Source of the DNA: Bacteroidota bacterium
Lineage (GTDB): Bacteria > Bacteroidota > Bacteroidia > B-17B0 > Aurantibacillaceae
Direction of reading: 5' to 3'
Length of the DNA: 44,475 nt
Assembly (NCBI GenBank): GCA_021323535.1
Contig: JAJONO010000042.1
Coordinates: forward strand, 1 to 44,475
Part shown: positions 41,231 to 44,475 of the stretch, one piece after another
How positions within the stretch are numbered: position 1 is the stretch's first letter
Layout of the letters: every line of letters begins with the position of its first letter
Notes under the pieces: generated by a model
The model's database searches: none
Seen by the model: the letters and a program-made list of their open reading frames with translations, nothing else
What the model was told of the DNA's origin: nothing
Translations under genes and position numbers: made by a program

Positions 41231-42915
41231 ACTCCTATTTTCTTATTTACAATTTCAAGAATCTCTTTCTCAGCCTTCACCGTTTTCTCTTCAATGGCTT
41301 TTCCCTGCGAAACGATATCGTTCACGAAATTTTTATCGTCGTATCCTGCGGCGTTAATTCTAACATTCATAAACGCACCCATCACCGCGCTCCTGGCACA
41401 CAATGCGCCAACTCCGGCATCACTCACCGAAGCAGGATTTCCGTGTTCGGCCATAGCTTTGATCAGCTCCATGCTTTCGTAACTTAACTCCATGACTTTA
41501 AAAGGAACCTGTATCGCAAATTTTGTAGCATCCTGGATTGTCTGCGTTCTTATTTTCTTTTCTTCGTCTGTGCCTTTTGGTAAACCAAACGCTGTCATGA
41601 TCTTGTTGAACGCTGCTGTATCGGCATCTACCAATCGCAACAACTCATCTTTTATTCTTTGTCCTTTATCCGCCCAGTTGCTAAACTCTTCCCAACGATC
41701 GTCCCATCCCTTTTTATGCGAGCTTAAATTGGCCACCATCGTTGCTAAAGAAGCGCCCAGGCTTCCGACATAAGCAGAAATGGAACCTCCGCCCGGGGCA
41801 GGGCTTTCGCTCGCCGTTTCATCAGCGAAGGCAACCAGATCCATGCTCACTAATTTCGAATCTGCTTTCTCTTTCAGCAAATATTCAATGATCCTTTCTT
41901 CAGGCTTAAATGGGCCGAGCTCATCCAGCCCCATCGATTTCACTGCAATTTTAATAAGCTCTTTTTCACTTATACCAGTGGAACGTTTTTGTTTGCGTAA
42001 AAAATATTTTCCTGCGTCGAGTAAAGCTTTCAACGGAATCAATCCAACCAATTCAGAACCCGTAACACGTAATCCGCGTTCTGAAGATTTATTACAAACT
42101 TCATCAAAAGCAATATGAACCGGCGTGATATTAATGTTGGTAAGATTCATAGAGATCTGGCAAACACCATATTCTTCAATGTACCAGCCAATAGCTTTCA
42201 CCGATTTTAAAGTGCCCGGAATAAATTTCGGCGTACCGTCGGCATTTGTTACAATTTTTCCGGTAACAGGATTTCCTTCTCGCATAACCCTACCCGCTTC
42301 TCGCACATCAAAAGCAATAGAATTAGCACGACGTGTTGATGTTGTATTAAGGTTGATGTTGTAGGCTACTAAAAAGTCACGTGCGCCAATAACAGTGCCG
42401 CCGCGTTTCTCATCAAATTCATCAGGACCAAAGTCCGGTTTCCAACCCGGTGTTTTTATTTTCTTGAAGAACCCTTCGTATTCACCCGCACGGATAACAG
42501 AAAGATTGCTACGGCTCTTATCGGGTTGCGCTTCTTCGTATAAGTAAACAGGAATTTTTAATTCTTCGCCAACTCTTTTAGCAAGCTTCTTTGCAAACTC
42601 GGCAGTTTCAGCCATAGATATTCCGGCGATAGGAATAAGCGGGCAAACATCGGTGGCACCCATGCGTGGATGTTCGCCTTTATGTTTGCTCATATCAATT
42701 AATTCACCTGCTCTTTTAATGGCAAGAAACGCGGCTTCAATAACGGCAGAAGGATTTCCTACGAAAGTAACCACCGTTCTGTTAGTGGCTTTACCCGGAT
42801 CTACGTTAAGAAGCTTAACGCCTTCAACACTTTCCACTTCGTTGGTGATCTGTTTTATGATATTAAGATCAACCCCTTCGCTGAAATTTGGAACACATTC
42901 GATCAATTGCTGCAT
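41227..42915 (-). CDS. ftcD: Glutamate formimidoyltransferase-formimidoyltetrahydrofolate cyclodeaminase fusion
   Basis: The 562-residue bifunctional enzyme transfers the formimino group from formiminoglutamate to tetrahydrofolate, then releases ammonia to make methenyl-THF, the last steps of histidine degradation. The N-terminal transferase (1 to about 330) begins IECVPNFSEG and carries His82 in KGEHPRMGATD. The cyclodeaminase domain (about 355-560) begins near FADETASESPAPGGGS. Fusion of both halves is the normal vertebrate-like and Bacteroidota form. No hutH, hutU or hutI is adjacent. Its end overlaps the convergent HupE/UreJ gene. Confidence 0.96.
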   Translation of the reverse strand: MQQLIECVPNFSEGVDLNIIKQITNEVESVEGVKLLNVDPGKATNRTVVTFVGNPSAVIEAAFLAIKRAGELIDMSKHKGEHPRMGATDVCPLIPIAGISMAETAEFAKKLAKRVGEELKIPVYLYEEAQPDKSRSNLSVIRAGEYEGFFKKIKTPGWKPDFGPDEFDEKRGGTVIGARDFLVAYNINLNTTSTRRANSIAFDVREAGRVMREGNPVTGKIVTNADGTPKFIPGTLKSVKAIGWYIEEYGVCQISMNLTNINITPVHIAFDEVCNKSSERGLRVTGSELVGLIPLKALLDAGKYFLRKQKRSTGISEKELIKIAVKSMGLDELGPFKPEERIIEYLLKEKADSKLVSMDLVAFADETASESPAPGGGSISAYVGSLGASLATMVANLSSHKKGWDDRWEEFSNWADKGQRIKDELLRLVDADTAAFNKIMTAFGLPKGTDEEKKIRTQTIQDATKFAIQVPFKVMELSYESMELIKAMAEHGNPASVSDAGVGALCARSAVMGAFMNVRINAAGYDDKNFVNDIVSQGKAIEEKTVKAEKEILEIVNKKIGV

Positions 42916-43113
42916 AATTCGCTGTTTTTTGTTAGATAAAATTCAATTTTTAAAGCTACCAAAATTTGCAAAAATCGCAAAACCTCTTTTTTCACCACTT
43001 AAAACCCGCAAAAAAGTGATGTGCCGGACATCCTTCGTATCCGGATTCTTAAAAACCACAAATAGCTTATAAACACAGGCGTTTCCTGATTATCATACCC
43101 CTTTTTACTGCCC

Positions 43114-43121
43114 TAACTTTG
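43114..43121 (+). promoter_or_regulatory. -7-like element of the CsgG-like gene
   Basis: TAACTTTG matches TAnnTTTG and lies 73 nt before the ATG at 43195. No TTTG at -33 distance, so confidence is low. Confidence 0.3.
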
Positions 43122-43194
43122 ACCTCATAATGAAGCAGAACAGAGTTCGCTTTATCATAAAGATCACTATTATAAACTTTTAAAACATAATAAA

Positions 43195-44337
43195 ATGAAG
43201 ACAATTATGAAATCAATCGCCACCCTTAGTTTAATAAGTATGGGCCTTATGCTAAATGCCCAGTCGGTGGTAAAAAAACAAAACTTAACAGTATTAAATA
43301 TCGACGCTAAAAATGTTGGAGCCGACGCTGTTACCATGGGAAACATGGTACGCATTGAACTCGAAAAACTCGACACCTTCGCCGTAATGGACCGTTACGA
43401 CGTTCAATACCTAGTTGAGAAAAACAAGATCAGTGTTGCTAATTGTTATGGACAAACCTGTTTAACAGAGGTTGGACAGATCATAGGCGCCGAAAAAATG
43501 TTTGGTGGTACCATTGAACAGATGGGAAAAACTATCATGGTAACCTATCGTTTAATTGACGTGAAAGAAAAACGAATCGAAAAAACGTATGTGCATGAGT
43601 TTTTAAATCTCCCTGAAGAGATCCAGAACATTGTAAAACTTTCCATTGCGGAAATGTTTGGAAGAAAATATGATAACGCTTTAATGGACAAACTTTCTAA
43701 AAAGTATGAATTTGATAACAGTAACAACAACCCTAACCAGGAGCGTTTAAGATTAGACGGGCCCCGAATGGGATTTGTTTCGTATACAGGCGGTTTATAT
43801 GACAGGATACAGGAAGGCAAAAACTCAGGAGGATTTGATGCCTTCCCGGCCATGTTCCAATTCGGTTACCAGTTCGAAAAACAATATCTCAACGAAGGTA
43901 AAGTACAGGCCCTGTTCGAATTTGTTCCAATGATCACCGGTCTCGATCAGGGATATTTTATTCCAAGCGCCACTCTTTTACACGGTATCAGAAGTAACAT
44001 TAACGGATGGGAATTTGCATTCGGACCAACATTCAATCTTATGCCTTTTGCTTATGGTTATTATGACGAAAGCGGAAACTGGAACCTGAACAGCGACTGG
44101 AACAAAAGCCCTGAAAACGCCGGGATAACAAACCCTCACGAAACCACGAAACGCCTTGATAGTCGTGGTGTGTACGAGTTACGATCGTCGTTCGTACTTG
44201 CTGCAGGAAGAACATTCAGATCAGGAAAACTGAACATCCCGGTGAACGCCTTTGTAATTCCTGGAAAAGATGGATGGAGATTTGGCCTATCGTTCGGATT
44301 CAATTCAAAAAATAAACCTGTAACTAGTACTAATTAA
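43195..44337 (+). CDS. CsgG-like/LpoB-type N-terminal domain fused to an outer-membrane beta-barrel-like domain
   Basis: The 380-residue protein has a signal peptide (MKTIMKSIATLSLISMGLML, cut near NAQ). A mixed alpha/beta domain (about 28-150) resembles the CsgG/LpoB family: LTVLNIDAKNVGADAVTMGN, DTFAVMDRYDV, then GGTIEQMGKTIMVTYRLIDV. A linker follows, then a beta-rich C-terminal part (about 190-370) with strands such as GKVQALFEFVPMI, WEFAFGPTF and WRFGLSFGFN. The final strand suggests an outer-membrane location. Function inferred: envelope protein sensing or organising secretion. It probably starts an operon with the partial gene at 44369. The second ATG at 43207 is also possible. Confidence 0.8.
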   Translation: MKTIMKSIATLSLISMGLMLNAQSVVKKQNLTVLNIDAKNVGADAVTMGNMVRIELEKLDTFAVMDRYDVQYLVEKNKISVANCYGQTCLTEVGQIIGAEKMFGGTIEQMGKTIMVTYRLIDVKEKRIEKTYVHEFLNLPEEIQNIVKLSIAEMFGRKYDNALMDKLSKKYEFDNSNNNPNQERLRLDGPRMGFVSYTGGLYDRIQEGKNSGGFDAFPAMFQFGYQFEKQYLNEGKVQALFEFVPMITGLDQGYFIPSATLLHGIRSNINGWEFAFGPTFNLMPFAYGYYDESGNWNLNSDWNKSPENAGITNPHETTKRLDSRGVYELRSSFVLAAGRTFRSGKLNIPVNAFVIPGKDGWRFGLSFGFNSKNKPVTSTN

Positions 44338-44368
44338 AAAACTAAGTCCGGGAAACCTGAATGCAGCC

Positions 44369-44475
44369 ATGAGATTTTGTCTTCATATTTTCCTTGTGTT
44401 CGCTTCAGGTCTCCTCCCGGCACAAACTGCTTCCAGATTATTCAAGGGAGCCTGGGAAAGAGATTATCTTATCAA
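44369..44475 (+). CDS. N-terminus of a secreted protein (partial)
   Basis: The frame starts at ATG 44369 and leaves the window. It begins with a signal peptide (MRFCLHIFLVFASGLLPAQ) followed by TASRLFKGAWERDYL. It lies 31 nt after the CsgG-like gene on the same strand, so they are likely co-transcribed. Too short to name. Confidence 0.7.
   Translation, partial: MRFCLHIFLVFASGLLPAQTASRLFKGAWERDYLI

Noticed and set aside
41227-42915. Histidine utilisation operon
   Set aside because: Only ftcD is present; hutH, hutU, hutI and a hut regulator are absent from the window.

Overview
The window is a chromosomal segment of a free-living-type Bacteroidota (Flavobacteriia/Sphingobacteriia grade; not resolved further from sequence alone). 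The evidence is several secreted proteins ending in type IX secretion system (T9SS) type A sorting domains, Bacteroidota-type promoters (TTTG, about 20 nt, TAnnTTTG), no strong Shine-Dalgarno sequences, A/T-rich leaders, a fused formiminotransferase-cyclodeaminase, and abundant short intergenic inverted repeats. No rRNA, tRNA, CRISPR array, transposase or phage gene was seen.

Layout. 1-4600 is an accessory-looking stretch: the end of a probable outer-membrane beta-barrel gene, a 43-codon gene remnant, an XRE regulator, an orphan membrane protein, an ADP-ribosylglycohydrolase flanked by a 20-bp direct repeat, then about 0.9 kb without genes that carries an array of hairpins with differing but self-complementary arms. 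4950-10106 (minus strand) is a MacA/MacB-type export operon (ATPase, two FtsX-type permeases, HlyD-type adaptor) plus an unknown protein. 10263-13412 is a secreted TPR-CHAT protease-like protein. 13434-19550 holds an ArsC/Spx-like protein, a GxxExxY protein sitting between two inverted repeats, a small periplasmic LTxxQ-like protein, a secreted M14 carboxypeptidase and a prolyl oligopeptidase.

19623-26565 is mostly housekeeping: a glucosaminidase, fumarase C, a two-domain universal stress protein, a cobalamin-binding-like protein without signal peptide, a DMT exporter, YicC, and a signal-peptidase-I homologue that has lost the catalytic lysine. 26779-33907 carries three tandem paralogues of a roughly 735-residue T9SS-exported protein, each with its own terminator. 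34044-37655 is a tight five-gene operon: an ECF sigma factor, a single-pass membrane protein (candidate anti-sigma factor), a secreted duplicated-domain protein and two secreted proteins with a CX4CH motif. 37777-44475 contains small unknown proteins (one of 48 residues), a SUKH-domain protein translationally coupled to a citrulline hydrolase (CtlX), a HupE/UreJ membrane protein, FtcD, a CsgG-like/beta-barrel protein and the start of another secreted protein.

The most noteworthy signals are the covarying hairpin array (3538-3954), the GxxExxY gene bracketed by inverted repeats whose arms match a gene-less inverted repeat elsewhere in the window, the lysine-less signal peptidase, the ECF-sigma/secreted-protein operon, and several genes whose -7 promoter element lies only 4-9 nt before the start codon, which implies leaderless or nearly leaderless mRNAs.
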